A stretch of DNA of 64,000 bases from Ricinus communis (Eukaryota; Streptophyta; Magnoliopsida; Malpighiales; Euphorbiaceae), in contig NC_063261.1 in NCBI RefSeq assembly GCF_019578655.1, positions 21,391,626 to 21,455,625 on the forward strand, read 5' to 3'. This document shows, one piece after another, positions 1 through 12,047 of the stretch (position 1 is its first letter; every line of letters starts with the position of its first letter). The notes below the pieces were generated by a model that saw nothing but the letters and a program-made list of their open reading frames with translations, searched no databases and was not told the origin of the DNA. Both the position numbers and the translations under genes were made by a program.

Positions 1-1515
1 CTGTCATTTCATTGCTATTCTTATGGTTTTAACATCCCTTATAGCTTTATCAGTGAATATTATTTGGACACTAATCAAATGGGTTCTATTTACTTATCAT
101 AGCTAGATCCAAAACATAGTTCTTGTTATAGCTTCATCTAATCTGATTCAATTTGTACATAATATCTCTGAAAAGTGACATCAAATACTGTAAACAGAAT
201 GAAAAAGTTTTAGATCAGGATATATGACGGCTCAAAAGGGTGCCTTCTTGCAAGTTATTTTGCTATGCATGAGTTAAAACTGTAAAAGAAAAAAAAAAAT
301 GGAAGAATGCAATGGCTCCATCTGAGCTCTTGTTAGGAAAGAGCTTTCTGCTACCTTTAGTAATGAGAATTACTGGCTTCTTGTTGTGTTCATTGAGGTT
401 GAGTGTTTACGGGGTTCTATGCATTTTATTATTGCCACTTGTTGCTTAATCATATTTGTCTAAATAATTACCAAACAGAGAGTGAATTGGTTTTGGAACT
501 AAGCCTCTTGCCCGATGTTTTTTTAAGCTATGCTGCATTTTGGTCATACAAGGCATTTATAAGGAAGATTTTGTATCAACCGAAGTACCTTCTATACAAT
601 GGTGCTGATATGTGAAACATTCGTGCTCATTTGGACTTCTTATGAATAGAATGCCTTTTCATATGGTGCAAGTGTTGTTTCTCAAGTTACTGTACTAGGC
701 AGCTTTTATTTTTTATCTATTATTTTTGCCCTAAGATTTAAGTGTGATGACAGTTGAGAAAGAAGTCTCTATCGAAACAACTCTTGCTTATTCTAATAAC
801 TTACTTGATTTTGCATTAGAGCATATAGTTAAGAACTTAATACGGATTAAATAATGAAAGAGGGAAGGGTATGGAAGTTTAGGAGCTATATCAGGGCATT
901 GATGCTGGTTAAATCCAAATTGGTAAACTGATAATTTTTTTGTTTAATATTAATGTCTGTGTATGGTACAGATGCTGTTGGGTATGGAGACCCTCTTGTT
1001 GCAGTCTTGCCATCATTTCATGGTATCAAGTGAGCTTTCTGTCGTTGTTATGGCAATCATGACGCGTTCTTGAAAAGCTACAAAGTATTGCAGATTGTTT
1101 CACAAGTTTTTTTGGCATTACCATTCTCTTGATCATTTAATTGTGCCACTATAAAACCATAGTTTTCGTGAACTGAATAATTGACCAAAGCAGTAGTTTG
1201 GGAAGTTTTCCAGGTGTGTTAATAGTTTGTAGACTAGTGAAGCTATAGATATTTGTTTCTTGTTTGTATCACTCCCATTGAAGTACATTTGGGGCATTTC
1301 TGACAATATCTTCTATGCAATTATTCTGCTTCGATATCTGATTCTCTTTATCAATTGATGAAAAACTTATACAATTTTGGTTTCCAATTTGGAAATCAGC
1401 ATTGGAAAGTTTTTTTTTTTTATTCTGGAAAGAAAAGAGCAAAATGGGAACATGAAGCTGTAAATTGCCCTGTAGATGCTGATACTTGTTGAGGATGTGT
1501 GAGAAACTTAGTTAC
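1..1515. other. Gene-poor stretch, possible end of an upstream plus-strand gene
   Basis: No convincing long reading frame is present. The texture is that of intron or 3' UTR. One short exon-like block stands out. After a pyrimidine-poor but valid acceptor (tggtacag) a frame runs from 974 to a TGA at 1031-1033 and would encode AVGYGDPLVAVLPSFHGIK. It could be the terminal exon of a gene that starts left of the window, or chance. The rest is AT-rich sequence with poly-A and poly-T tracts, for example near 289-299 and 1411-1421. Confidence 0.3.
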
Positions 1516-3103
1516 CTAAGCAATGGTAAGACGAACAATTTCTCTGAATTCCAGCCTCCTAGTCTCGCTATAAAATGTTCTATATTTGTTGGGCCAATAA
1601 GTTAACCAAATCCACCCTTTGATCTCCCAATCCATTGTCTTCCCTATAGCACTTTTGTCCACTTTCCACTTGATACCATTTCCATACTCATCGCGAGCGA
1701 AAACCACACCTCCTTGCTTAGTGAAAGGCCGATGAGCACTCGCATATCGATCCTTGAACCAAGCTTTAGGGTTGATCAGTGCCATCTTTGATGGTTTGGA
1801 AGAGGATACTTCCCTTCCATCCATGCTATCATGAAGAAACCAGTTCAATATAGCGCTATAGCCATGAACAGATTCCTCAAATTTCCAAGGCTTCATGCTG
1901 GTTGACACAGTCTCTCCTACTGAAAGCTTAAGCCCTAAGAATGTATTAGGAGGATCAAATGAAGTTTCAATACTTTTTTCTAACTCAATCTCTCTCGTCG
2001 GATTATCCGAAGATTTTCCCACCGAAACACTTGTTATGTTGGTCTGCATGATCGGAGTCAAGTGTAATGATATTCGTGAAGGAAAATGTTTCTCTTCTGT
2101 TCCGACTCCTTGTTTCGCCATGAGAGTCTCATTCACCAGTCGAATAACATCACACCTATGAATATAGCAGAGGCAATACCTCATTAAATGTATGTATTAG
2201 GCAACAGTTCTATGATACACAATTTATGTGCCTAGTTTAATGTGCTTACCTTATATTATCTATAGTTGCAATCACATCCACCCACTTCTCTTGAATGATG
2301 ACTCTGTAATTGAACTGTATTACCCCTTCAAGCTGATGGTGTCTGAGGGAGAAGAGCAATCTCTCATCAGCTAAAGGATTACTTGAGCTTTCAATATCCA
2401 TAGCTATGACAGGACAATACAACTGAACTTTCCAGAACTCAAATGTAGAAAATGAGTAAGAAAAGAGTGGAGATGGTGTCTTGAGAATTCGGTTGGTAAC
2501 TTCAAGCTCAGAAGTCCAATTTGTGATTGCAAGATTGATCGAACGCATCCATTGTTCTTCCAGATTAGATCCTATGATTTTCATAAGCGACTTTGATCCT
2601 TCTCTTAATCTGCAATTAGTCAGTTCAGTCTTGAGACTAGCCAGACATTCCGACCGAAGATCTGCAGGAGCTTCATATATGCAAATAAGGAATGAGACTG
2701 TGAGAAATGCTAGGTTGAACATGTCTTTAAAATTGGAGCCAAAGTCCAGCTTTGGAACTCTGATAGAAGATTTACACTTGTTTGAAGAATAACTGAGGAC
2801 ATCTTCGATAAGGTTGATTAAGAAACTAGAAATTGTCTCATCATCTAATAACTTCAAGGATTTAGAGTTTGTTTTGATAGGCTTTGATGTCCAAAGAGAG
2901 AAGGAGAGACTGAAATTTGCAACAATGGAGAAGGAGACAGATGGGGTTTGAAGATTCTTGGTCACAGAAAGATTAAGTGATGGTTGGGACGATGAACTAG
3001 AAGAACATATGCATATGGACATGGAATTTGTTTGCCATTCAGTAATTGGTGGAAGGTTCTGAACCCAAGAAAACAAATCAGCAGGATAGCAACAAGAAGC
3101 CAT
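1516..3103 (-). CDS. Uncharacterised plant protein, two exons
   Basis: Exon 1 is complement 3103-2250 and exon 2 is complement 2155-1516. They are joined by a 94-base intron with GT and AG ends, and the frame continues through a split Arg codon. The start is the first ATG of the long frame (MASCCYPADLFSWVQ). The product is 497 residues. Residues 130-150 are fairly hydrophobic (FNLAFLTVSFLICIYEAP). The C-terminal half is rich in Trp and aromatic residues (KAWFKDRYASAHRP, GWIWLTYWPNKYRTFY), which suggests a compact folded domain. I recognise no catalytic motif and assign no function. Length, codon usage and a clean splice site argue for a real gene. It resembles conserved hypothetical proteins seen across angiosperms, but I cannot name the family. 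Its promoter faces the CHX gene to the right. Confidence 0.75.
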
Positions 3104-5636
3104 TAGAGAGCAGGGGCAATTTTAGATGAGGTCTATGCAGTATTTGTCTTCTTCTTTATAAGGATTAAAGGATTAATATTCTATATTAATTAAGGACTTC
3201 TTGATGAATGGAAGTTAAGCAGAGAATGTATTTGGGAAAGAAATGTCAAAAAAGTGAAGCAATTAGATGGTAATAATGCTAATGATCTACTTTAGCATCA
3301 AGGAAGACACCAGATGAATTGTAAAAGAAGATTTCCTGTATTTGGAGGGATAGACCCAAATCTTTTGAATAAGACTTACCATATAGCATATTCTATGACA
3401 TGGAAAATGATTTATTAAAACAAAATCACTAAAAAAAGAAATTACTTACGTATTTTAGCATATTATCCCCAGTCATTACATATTAAATCGATAAATAACT
3501 AACATATTCATAAAGATTAAACATTGAAATAAATTTCAACATTAAATATTTAAATATCATTTAATAATTTATTACGGTGGATAAATATAAAAATAGGTTT
3601 CTACATTAAATATTCAATCATGTAATTATTTGTCACCCCCTATGTGTTGCCTGGTTGCTTTTAAGTAATGAAATGAGATATGTTTAGTCCTTTGCTTTTG
3701 CATGGAATCTGATTTAGACCTACTTTAATAGTTCCCTCTAGGAGCATCTTTAAGAGAGAGAGATTTTGAGGCAAATTTATACTTATCTAAAGCATGGTCC
3801 AGAAAGAAAGGCCAGATTTACTTTTGAGTTACATTGTTAGAGATTGTTTATGTTTAGTATATTGTGCTAATAATGTTTTTAGTATGCCTAAGAAAAAGCA
3901 ATTTATGTTCTTGATTTCGAAGGAATTTTATACATACTAATAAAATTTAATCCACGGTCGAATTTTGAGACCAAATTCCTAGGATCGATTTAAATAAAAT
4001 TTTCTTGTCCAGTTTAGAAAGGAAACAAAGAAACTATGAATATGTTGTTAGAAGGATATAGTAATTAGAATATTATATAACTAAGCTAAAGAAAAAAGGA
4101 ATCTAAGATGAGAAAGAAAGCGTGAAGGAACCATATGGGAATAAAATAAGGTTTTTTTTTTTTTTTTTAAGTCTTTGATAGATAATGCTACATTAACCCA
4201 AAATATTGCATATTGTTTTTGTACCTTTTATAATGTAATATATATATATATAAAACATATTCGAATTTATCTAAAAATAATTCTTTATAAATAATTCTCA
4301 CTAATTTTTTGAACAATTGTGGATTCAAACTTTTTATATAAAATCTAATTATATAATTCATTAGGTTACGAGTGAGACGTTACTATTGCATCACTAATTA
4401 ATAAGAATATATATATATAGTAAAATCTCTCAATAATCATACACTTGGGATTATATAAAATGTATGACTATAAGGAGGTTATAATTTAATAGAGTTTTAG
4501 ATACTAAAACTTTTCTTTGTATCTTATTGGTGGAATGATAGAAACTAAATATAAAATATATAAATATATTGTCGTATTATACAAATAAGATTGATGTGAT
4601 AAAATAATACTATAATAGATAAAATACAACATTATGGTATATTTTTTTAAAAAATTATACATACAAATATTATTATGAAGAATTTATTTCTATTTATAAC
4701 TGATTATATTAGAACCATAATTTTTTTATCTAGATGTTATTGTTATTGAAAAAGTAAAACACATATATTGAATAATAATAAGAACCCACAAAAAGTTATA
4801 AATATGCTGAATGGTAGCTTGTTAAAATTAATGACATCAAAGCTTGAATTATCCATACTAACCAACTTGTAGTCTTACAATAATTAATCATTAATTATTG
4901 TCTTAAATTCCTATCCTAAGAAAGCTTGTAACTGACCCAATATGGGTACATAGATTTCTACCCTTAATAGCAAACATAGTCTTCATTAATAAGACTAGAA
5001 GGGAATTTCTCCAACTTTAGCTGCCTTTTCGCATCAATAATCTCTTTTTATTTTATTTTAATTTATTTTTTGTTACAGTATTAATAGTTGTTTGTTGTTT
5101 TGGCAAAACGGAAGGGATTAATTTATAGTAATATTCTAAAGTCAAAATAAAGACTGCAACATACATTTATATTTAAGATTAAATTAAAAAGACTAAAATT
5201 AATTCTCTTATTAGATAAATTGTGTTTGTTATACGTATAGTATTATGGAGTTTCTACCAAAATTATAATCTTTAAAATACTTTATGATAGTATTATATTA
5301 GTCAGTTCATAATTATTGTTAACCAGTCAATGATTTCACACAGTTAAAACGGTTCATCTAAAAGATTTAGAGAGAATTGTTACATGAATTTGACAACGAA
5401 AAAAGAAATTCACGACCCCTGCCTCAATCCAGTTTGATTCTTAGGTAACCGTAAGACCATTAATATCATTGTCCTTCTCCATTACAATTCCATTCTTTTG
5501 ACTTGGTATTGCAATGCTGTGAAATTAGGAGCCAACTTCTGTTATCGTACTAAATTTATCTCAAACTCATCTGCTTAAAGACAAACCATGGAGGTGGGTG
5601 GGAGCTACAGCAAGAAATAGATACTGTTTCTTAATA
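3104..5636. other. Divergent intergenic region between the unknown gene and CHX gene A
   Basis: This carries the promoters of both flanking genes. No coding frame is visible. There is a poly-T tract near 4151-4168, TA repeats near 4222-4252 and 4408-4418, and very AT-rich sequence throughout. From 4419 the block AGTAAAATCTCTC, with CACTTGGGATT downstream, resembles one end of a widespread plant MITE-like repeat. I could not find its partner end, so any element is degenerate. Just before the CHX start, an upstream ATG at 5589 opens a ten-codon frame that ends at TAG 5619-5621. Confidence 0.5.
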
Positions 5637-8250
5637 ATGGATGTAGTAAAAATGATACTTGAAATTGTTTCTTCATTCTTCAAGGTCAAAAATGAAGGCC
5701 AGAAAATGGTGCACCCTAAAATTTGTACAGCATATCGTGAAGATTACGGTGGTCATGGCATTTTTGACAAATATAATCCTTTAGCTTTCACGTTTCCTGT
5801 TTTCATGCTTCAAGCCATCGTGTCCTTACTCATGTGCAATCTCGTATACTTTGCTCTTGGCCCTTGGATTGGATCAAAACTTGTCTGCAATATCTTGGTA
5901 AGTATTATTTCTTTTTAATAAAATGGTTGTTCTGATTTAGATTCAGGTTTGTAATTTCACAATTTCTTTCTTTTTCGATTTATTTGTTTATGTATAGGCT
6001 GGCGTCATCTTAGGACCGTCTATCATGGGTCAAATCAACAACTCATACATGGAAAAAATATTTTCGGACAAAGAAATGTTTGTCTTCAATACATTGGTCA
6101 AGATCGGCACAGGATACTACCTTTTCCTCATTGCTGTGAAAATGGACGTTGCTATGCTGCTCAGAACAGCAAAAAGTACTTGGATTATTAGTATATTAAG
6201 CTTCATCGTGCCTGTCATATTTGCGCAATACTTTTGTTTGATTACACGAGAATCTTTTCAGTGTATTTATTAGTAAAGCAGGAATACCTACTCTGTCAAA
6301 TGTTTTAGCAACAACATACTATGCCAATATTGCTGTTGCAATGGAAGAACACAATCTTTTAACTAGTGAGTTAGGCCGACTTGCAATGTCTGCTGGCATG
6401 TTTATGGAGGCGGTCGGGTGGGTTCATTTGATCTTGTCGGTCATTATTCTGCAAGGAAATATTGGTAACGGGATTCGAGTTGTCATTTTCTTATGTTCAA
6501 TGATACTCTTTGCAACACGCGTCGTAAGGCCAGTTATAGTGAAGCAGATTATCGAGAGAATACCAGAAGAAAGTCCTCTAAGTGAAAATTTTGTCGTAGC
6601 AATACTAATTTGTGCATTAGTTATGGGATTGATTGCTGAATCAACTTTTGGAGCTTTTTATATTGGGACTTTACTGATGGGTTTAATCATTCCGGATGGA
6701 CCTCCGCTGGGTTCAGCATTAGTAGAGAAAGTTGAACTGATGGTGATGGAATTCTTTCAGCCTATGTTCTTTGTTCTAATTGGTTACAGTGTTGATACTT
6801 CATTCATGGTCCACAACAAGGATGTCGGCCTGTTGCTGCTCTTCGTTGTCGGATGTCATTTGGCAAAGATTTTGGGTACTATGTTAGCCACACTGTTTAT
6901 CAATATAAATCTTCGAAATGCTGTTCTGCTAGCAATCAGTTTGAATATCAGAGGTGTTGTTGACTTGACTGCTTATGAGAGATGGCTTATCAGAGGGGTA
7001 AGGATCTTTAATGCATTTCTTTGAGATTTTTCTTTCTGTACTTCGAATACAAGCCTTTACTATAATAGGGCTAATCATTAATTGCTTACTTGCAGATTAT
7101 GGACGAGAGGATGTTTAGCATATTGGTGCTATCCAACATTTTCCTGACAGGAATTTACAACACTTTGGTACACGTTTTCTATAAACCTGAAATTAGACTA
7201 GCTGCATTTCCTCCTACAGAAAAATATTTCAGAACCCTTCAAACAACCCCATCCGACAAAGAATTACACATTCTTACCTCCACCCATAACGAAGATAGCA
7301 TCCATTGCATCATTGCTTTACTCGAAGCATCGTATCCGAACGCCGCCAGTCCTATAAATGTCAATGTTATCCATGCCGTTGAGCTTGCCGGGCGAGCAGG
7401 TCCAAAGATAATACCTTACAGTAGCCATAGCTATAGCAGGAAATTACAGTCTAACACAGCAAAACATATAATGCGAGCTTTCACAAACTATGCAAGGAAC
7501 TCAAGTGGTCCTGTCTCAATCCGACCATTTATCATGGTTGCTCCATTTAAGACAATGCACAACATTATTTGTAACTATGCAGAAGAAGAAAGGATTCCTT
7601 TCATAATTGTTCCTTTCTTAGGAGAAAACGATCCTAAAGCCGACAGACGCATGGTTCGAGATTTTAATGTTTATAATCTTCAAGAAAATTCACCTTGCAC
7701 TGTTGGGATTTTAGTAGATAGAGGATTGGATTCTCGTATCAATTTAGGTCGCTTCTCTTACAGTGCTTTACTTATCTTTGTCGGGGGTGCTGATGATCGC
7801 GAAGCCTTGAGACTTACTACAAGAATGTCAGGAAATCCTGCTGTGAGTATCACATTCATGAAAATTAACCTGATGCACGGAAACGAAGATATTGATGAAG
7901 CTGAGGAGGAACGAGATAAGTTATTAATCCAAGAATTTAAGGATAAAAATGCTTATAATGCCTGTGTTGTTTTCCGTGACATGATAGTGGAAAATACTTT
8001 ACAATTGATGCATATGGCTGAGACTTTGGTGGATATTTATGACCTTGTTATGGTAGGAAAGATGCCTATGAAAGTGAAACATGTGAAAGAAATGACAGAA
8101 TGGATTGATCATCCAGAGCTTGGAGTGATTGGCGATGCACTAATTTCATCAAAACCTCGTGATTGTAAGATGTCAATTCTTGTGATGCAACATACTTTCA
8201 AGGTTGATAAAACTATTCATCAAGATGAAACACTTGAGAAAGTTAGATGA
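5637..8250 (+). CDS. CHX-family cation/H+ antiporter, frameshifted copy (gene A)
   Basis: CHX proteins are CPA2 monovalent cation/proton exchangers of endomembranes or plasma membrane. Three exons are inferred: 5637-5897, 5998-6997 and 7096-8250. They have phase-0 junctions identical to those of CHX genes C and D in this window. Exon 2 holds the transmembrane exchanger domain with the CHX hallmark IPDGPPLGSALVEK. Exon 3 holds the cytosolic universal-stress-like tail (VELAGRAGPKI, GADDREALRLTTRMSGNP). The frame of exon 2 stops at TAG 6271-6273. A one-base shift near 6259 restores a continuous frame that aligns with both paralogs without a gap. As read the gene is therefore broken, either a young pseudogene or a one-base sequence error. 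ATG 5637 was chosen as the first in-frame ATG; ATG 5707 is an alternative. Everything except the shift looks intact. Confidence 0.8.
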
Positions 8251-8293
8251 TTCTTAGACAGATTGAGGGTTCTTTCTCTTTTTATGTACATAC

Positions 8294-8391
8294 AGTAGAA
8301 TCTGTTGCATTTAGTATTTAATAAACTAATAGGTTTATCAATAAACTCTCCAACATTGAATACTTAATAACTTTATATGTAAGTTTCTACT
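8294..8391. repeat. Small MITE-like inverted repeat in the 3' flank of CHX gene A
   Basis: The left end AGTAGAATCT (8294) and the right end AGTTTCTACT (ending 8391) are imperfect inverted copies about 98 bases apart. The interior is AT-rich. This looks like the family sensed at 4419. No clear target-site duplication is visible. It lies about 45 bases after the CHX stop codon, probably in the 3' UTR. Confidence 0.35.
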
Positions 8392-8489
8392 TTTACATAG
8401 TTGTTCTTTCTTTTTTACAACTCATGGTGTAATTAATATAACTTTTTGGATGAATAAATGGACCAAAAGAAAAAAAAAAAAAAAGTTCT

Positions 8490-8533
8490 GTTAGCTTAAT
8501 TAGCATAAAACTTGGTTAGCTTAATTAGCATAA
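8490..8533. repeat. Two-copy direct repeat, 25-base period
   Basis: GTTAGCTTAATTAGCATAA occurs at 8490-8508 and again at 8515-8533, separated by six bases. It follows a poly-A run (8468-8484), so it may mark the 3' end of a retro-copied or replication-slipped segment. No function is assigned. The rest of 8251-8900 is AT-rich flank without genes. Confidence 0.6.
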
Positions 8534-8929
8534 CGGTTCCTAACTTAGCAATTATAATTAAACTATTAACTATTTGATCTCTAATTCCCTCTAGTAGTTG
8601 CTCTCTACCAGTGGTTCTTAGAGCTTATGCCATAGTGTTTCTTGCATTATATATAAGTATTTCTCGGGAAGAAACTAATTATTTTTGGATTAGCAAGATG
8701 ACAATATTATTCAAAGGTAGACCAGACCAATCATCGGAACTTTTTCTGGAAAAATGCCTTTTAATTTCTTATCTCTTGTATTCTTGATTGAAATCATTTT
8801 GGCTTTTGTCATTTTCAAACTTGTTTGCTAAATTCTGAGGCCTCTCATTCTATCAAAACCAGTTTTTGTTATTTTCATACCTTTGAATTTTTTCCAGAGA
8901 AAGAATGTTGATACTTAACCGTACTGCAT

Positions 8930-10720
8930 TTTTTATTACTGCTGTATATATGGATGCAGTCCTGTGATTAAGAACTTCAAAAACTCCTTGGAATATCAGT
9001 ATCTGTTGCTTCTTTAGTCGTATTCATAATCAATGGGTACTGAACTTTGGTGGAATTGTTCTTGGAACAGGAACAAACACTCTTAAGTGATGAATTATTG
9101 TTATTGCTGATGCAATGAAAGGACACAAACAAGTAGGCCAACTTGCAATGTCTACTGCTCTGCTAACTGAATTGATCAGTTGGGTTCTCATTGTTTCTGG
9201 CGGCAGCAGTAACTCTTCAGCTAAGTTGTATAGAAGCAATTCGAGTTTGTGCTTATAATAGTTGCTCTAGCACTTTTTGGAATCTATGTTCTAAGACCAG
9301 TAATAGTAAAAGTTATTAAAAGAGCACTATAGGGAAATCCTGCAAGTGAAAATTGTAGCTTAGCTATGCTCTTAGCAGCTTCAATTTTGGCAGTGTTGCA
9401 GACTTGTAATATGGATCTTTGTTTCCTGGACTTATGGGGTTGGTCATGCCAGACGGACCGCCTCTAGGAGCAGCTTTATTAGAGAAAGCTGAACTCTTGG
9501 TCAATAAGGTTTTTTTGCTTTTTTCTTTTTATGCCTTTCTATATTCCATACAAGGAGTTCTGGTTTTCCCCTCTTATTATTCCTTCTTGGTGTAATTCAT
9601 TTAGCTACCTCTGTTGTAACTATGGTGGGATCACTCTTTTGTGGCTTAAAATTTAAGAAATGCTGCCATACTTGGAACGATCTTGAACTTCAAAGGTGTT
9701 CTTGATTTTTGCGACAGTCGAGAAAAGGTATAAACAGAAAGTGAGATTGCTTAATGTGTTTTACAGGTTATAAATAAAAATTGGCAATGGAATTACTAAT
9801 GACTTGACCAATTATACTGATTGCAGGTTTATTACAATGGTGTTTATACCAAACTATTGTTGTCAAGCCTTCTTTTGACTATTGTCTGAATTAGACTATT
9901 AGATAGATATCTTCTGCAAGCATCAGAAAAGACTAGTTGATCCAAGCTCCTGAATTAAAACGTTGTAAAACATTTCAATCGGATTCACTTACTGAAGATT
10001 AAGCAATCTTACCTGTATTCATTCTGAAGACATGTTGCAACATTATCTTACTAAAAGCATCTAACCCGGCGGCACCCATTTTTGCCTATGTGATTCATGC
10101 CATTAAGCTTGAAGGCCGAGCAGCTCCATTACTAACACCTTAAAACAACAACAAGAAGATGAAGAGAATCCAACCTAATAGCACAAATCATATTATCCGT
10201 GCCTTTACAAATTACTCATGTAACTCAGCTCTCCCCTGTATCCATACAGCCATCCGCTATAGGATTATGCACAACACATATGCAATGCAACCATGCTTCA
10301 TATAAACAGAATCCTTTCATCATTCCTCCTTTCCAAGGAAATCAAGAAGCTAATAGCTTGTAAAACAGTCTGATTTGCGATCTAATATTCAGCTTCAATA
10401 CAGTGTGCCTTGCAGGGTTGGGATTTTACTAGATAAGGGATTGAATGAATGGAATGCACATCATTTGCCTTGCAACATCGCCGTTATATTTCTAGGTGGT
10501 AATGATGACCGTGAGGCCTTGGCACTTGCATCAAGGATGTCAAGTAATCCTGATGCAAGTGTCACTTGGTTGAGAATCAAAGTGATTAAGGACAACAAAA
10601 TGGATGAAATCGAGAATCAGGTAGATGAATTACTAATTCAAGTCTCTTAAGGACAAAACTTCTAATGATGTTCGTGTCACAAATGTCTGTCTTAGTGTTG
10701 CAACATTATGTGGAAGTTAG
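8930..10720 (+). pseudogene. Decayed CHX antiporter copy (gene B)
   Basis: Scattered CHX-like peptides appear in order but in different frames, broken by stops and deletions. Near 9110-9180 the sequence matches the ELGRLAMSA region (QVGQLAMSTALLTELISWV). Near 9430-9500 it reads GLVMPDGPPLGAALLEKAELLV, the CHX hallmark. Near 9655-9705 it matches the LNLKGV region (AAILGTILNFKGVLDF). Near 10090-10140 it reads IHAIKLEGRAAPLLTP. From 10411 to 10650 a longer intact piece (RVGILLDKG, NIAVIFLGGNDDREALALASRMS) ends in a stop. A last trace, VLVLQHYVE, lies near 10690-10715. The order follows gene A, so this is a tandem duplicate that died. The boundaries are approximate. Confidence 0.85.
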
Positions 10721-12047
10721 TGAATCTTCTAGATACCCACTCTCAATGAGAGTTCCATTATTGCTTGAGAGAAAGTAGTCCTCGGTTCAGCCATTAACTG
10801 ATACCTGTTCAGAACTGTTTCTACAAACAACCTATTAGGTCCATCAATTCCTTTAATCTGAACCTACAGCATTCGAGACACATAAAACTAGTATAACTCA
10901 GTTCACATGTGCAGGTGGGATTCATTAGCAAGATCCGACTTGGTTTGTAGATGGTGCATAATTTATAAGAGGTTGGGAGATTCTTTCCCTAATGTTTATC
11001 TAATAGCTTGCTCCCGGAACACTTCCTTTTCCAAATCATAATTTGTGGAGCTTGTTAGTGAACTTAGCAGTAAAGGTCATTAAACATCCATATATAATAT
11101 CTCATAGCCACAATAACTTTCAAGGACTTCTCCATGCTAGATGATGCCTATCTACCTTGATAATTTACCACAAACAAAATTTTCCCCGGATTAGCATTGC
11201 GCCAAGTATGGTACTGTTCATTTACTGCCAATGCAAAGGGGTCCAAACCATCCACTTCAAATTCACGTTACACAACCAAATCATTTAACTTCAAAATGAA
11301 ACCTGGATTGTCCAACCTAAATTCACAATATTGCTTCTTCCTTTTCACATCAAATCCAACGTCAAGAACAAAATCATAGACTCCAAATGAAACCAGGCCT
11401 CTTAATCCTCCTAAAACCACAAGATTACTCAGACCCCAGAATGAAAACCAACCTTGATACCCTTTTTCACATCAATTCTAACGTTGTAATTCAAGAACCT
11501 AACCTAACCTCAAGCTAGTAAAACTCTGCACATTACACAGAGGAGCCAAATGATCAAGCAACATATCTAAAATTTCTATTAAACTTGTAAAGCAATATGC
11601 TCATCACACATGGGAAACTAGGCTACATATCCTGACGTGCACTTCTAGAAGCAAATTAAACAGAAATTCAGATAGACATTGCTTCAAATTGATAAAACTC
11701 ACATGAGATTAACCCTAGAAATACCAATTAAGCCAATAACAACTGATACAGGTTGAAAATTTCACAATGGTGCAATTGACACAACAATTGAAGTCAAATT
11801 AGTTGTGCTTTGTAAAATTTTTAAAGAAAAAGCTGTTCATTTTCTATATGGGAGCCATCAGATCAAAATCAACTATTAATCACAATCACAAACACATAAA
11901 TCCCAGAAGTAAAAGCAATATCAAGATTACGAATATCAAATCCAAAATTACACTTCCATATCATTCAATAATGAGATCATCGAATCTTTAGGTTAAATCT
12001 ACAAAAGTGTAAAACAAAAATAATTGAATCTTTAAACGTACACCAGA
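10721..12047. other. Intergenic region, including the probable 3' flank of PRA1
   Basis: No supported gene. Short open frames here are chance. The right 100-300 bases are probably the 3' UTR of the minus-strand PRA1 gene. I see no clear repeat or RNA gene. Confidence 0.5.

Noticed and set aside
403..615. 70-codon open frame on the plus strand
   Set aside because: No conserved motif, AT-driven composition and no splice or promoter context; likely chance.
1895..2792. Plus-strand open frames opposite the unknown gene
   Set aside because: They are antisense shadows of the two minus-strand exons, which have clean splice sites and continuous frame.
9030..9239. 69-codon minus-strand frame
   Set aside because: Antisense to the CHX pseudogene, where the plus strand reads CHX-like peptides.
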